Source: an uncultured Dorea sp.
GTDB lineage: Bacteria; Bacillota; Clostridia; Lachnospirales; Lachnospiraceae
DNA length: 11,088 nucleotides
Assembly (NCBI GenBank): GCA_948844705.1
Contig: CAQNVT010000132.1
Span: forward strand, 1 to 11,088
Direction: 5' to 3'
Numbering within the stretch: the stretch's first letter is position 1; each line of letters begins with the position of its first letter. Both the position numbers and the translations under genes were made by a program. Of the stretch, positions 9,561-11,088 are shown in pieces. The notes below the pieces were generated by a model. That model was not told where the DNA came from, made no database searches, and saw only the letters and a program-made list of their open reading frames with translations.

Positions 9561-10195
9561 GATATAAAGCAGTTATATTTGATCTGGACGGCGTGATCTG
9601 CCATACGGACAAATACCATTATCTGGCATGGAAGCAGGTGGCGGATGAGCTGGGAATTTATTTTGACGAGGAGATTAATAACCGTCTGCGCGGCGTAAGC
9701 CGTATGGAGAGCTTTGAGATTATCCTGGAGCGTTATGAGGGTGTGATGAGCGGGGAGGAAAAGCTTCGGTATACGGTAGAGAAAAATGAGGTATATAAGA
9801 AGCTTCTTAAAAATATGAGCCCGGAGGATCTGCCGGCGGAGGTGAAGGAAACGCTGGATGCGCTGCGGGAGAGAGGTCTTAAGCTTGCGATCGGCTCCTC
9901 CAGCAAAAATGCAGGATTTATTCTGGAACGGCTGGGGCTCGGCGGTTATTTTGACGCGGTTTCCGACGGAAATAATATCACGAATTCCAAGCCTGATCCG
10001 GAGGTGTTCGTAAAGGCTGCACAGTTTGTAGGCGAAAAGCCGGAGGATTGTCTTGTGGTAGAGGACGCGAAGGCGGGGCTTGAGGCGGCGATCGCCGGCG
10101 GCATGGAATGCGCGGCGGTCGGAGACGCCGTCTTAAGCGGACTTGCGACATGGAATCTTAACACATTTTCAGAGCTTCGGGAGGTCGTAGAATAG
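9557..10195 (+). CDS. pgmB: Beta-phosphoglucomutase (HAD superfamily)
   Basis: This 212-residue cytoplasmic enzyme converts beta-glucose 1-phosphate to glucose 6-phosphate, feeding the GH65 product into glycolysis. Core HAD motifs are present: nucleophile Asp9 and acid/base Asp11 in FDLDGV, Ser114 in GSSSKNA, Lys145 in NSKPDPEVF, and Glu169-Asp170 in VVEDAKAG. Cap residues also match the well-studied Lactococcus lactis enzyme by position (comparison from memory): His21 in KYHYLAWK, Arg49 in GVSRMESF and Lys76 in VEKNEVY. These separate it from generic HAD phosphatases. The length is slightly below the usual ~220. The ATG overlaps the EamA stop by 4 nt, with AAGGAGG at 9541-9547. GH65-pgmB pairing is a classic arrangement for disaccharide phosphorolysis, and it is the strongest evidence that the GH65 enzyme is a phosphorylase releasing beta-glucose 1-phosphate. 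Confidence 0.93.
   Translation: MRYKAVIFDLDGVICHTDKYHYLAWKQVADELGIYFDEEINNRLRGVSRMESFEIILERYEGVMSGEEKLRYTVEKNEVYKKLLKNMSPEDLPAEVKETLDALRERGLKLAIGSSSKNAGFILERLGLGGYFDAVSDGNNITNSKPDPEVFVKAAQFVGEKPEDCLVVEDAKAGLEAAIAGGMECAAVGDAVLSGLATWNLNTFSELREVVE

Positions 10196-11088
<893 letters not shown>

Noticed and set aside
10087..10096. 10-bp palindrome GGCGATCGCC in pgmB
   Set aside because: Short, in a GC-rich coding stretch where Ala/Ile/Ala codons readily create it. No sign of function.

Overview
The window reads as one carbohydrate-uptake and breakdown cluster from a Gram-positive anaerobe, most likely a gut Lachnospiraceae (Clostridium cluster XIVa type). This assignment is inference. It rests on strong AGGAGG-type ribosome sites, a lipoprotein solute-binding protein, a CUT1 importer lacking its own ATPase, coding DNA of roughly even base composition next to a very AT-rich leader, and protein sequences of Firmicutes type. 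Nearly all of it is coding on the + strand, and no convincing minus-strand gene was found.

Positions 1-273 are noncoding. They hold a perfect 42-bp palindrome at the very edge, a second inverted repeat built from the same half-site (TAGTAAAA/TTTTACTA), and then a good sigma-A type promoter (TTGACT, 17 bp, TAGAAT; 213-241) with a short palindrome between its two boxes. From there run a lipoprotein sugar-binding protein (274-1506), two CUT1 permeases (1536-2462, 2465-3286), a cytoplasmic LacZ-type GH2 beta-galactosidase (3339-6332), a cytoplasmic GH65 glycoside phosphorylase (6352-8688), a ten-helix EamA/DMT transporter (8685-9560) and beta-phosphoglucomutase (9557-10195). The last three are packed with 4-nt overlaps at both junctions. 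After a 92-bp gap containing a possible second promoter comes a LacI-family regulator resembling EbgR (10288 to the window end, truncated at its 3' side).

Proposed logic: the ABC importer brings in an intact oligosaccharide or glycoconjugate. GH65 phosphorolyses an alpha-glucoside to beta-glucose 1-phosphate, PgmB converts that to glucose 6-phosphate, and the GH2 enzyme removes beta-galactose. The combination points to a substrate with both an alpha-glucosyl and a beta-galactosyl linkage. One natural substrate of this form is the Glc-alpha-1,2-Gal-beta unit on collagen hydroxylysine. That is a hypothesis, not a result. The EamA carrier, locked between GH65 and pgmB, could export a leftover aglycone or sugar. 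No Leloir (galactose) genes and no ABC ATPase are in view.

Other points of interest are long perfect inverted repeats inside the GH2 and EamA coding regions, and a two-codon Met-Lys-stop frame whose stop overlaps the GTG start of GH65.
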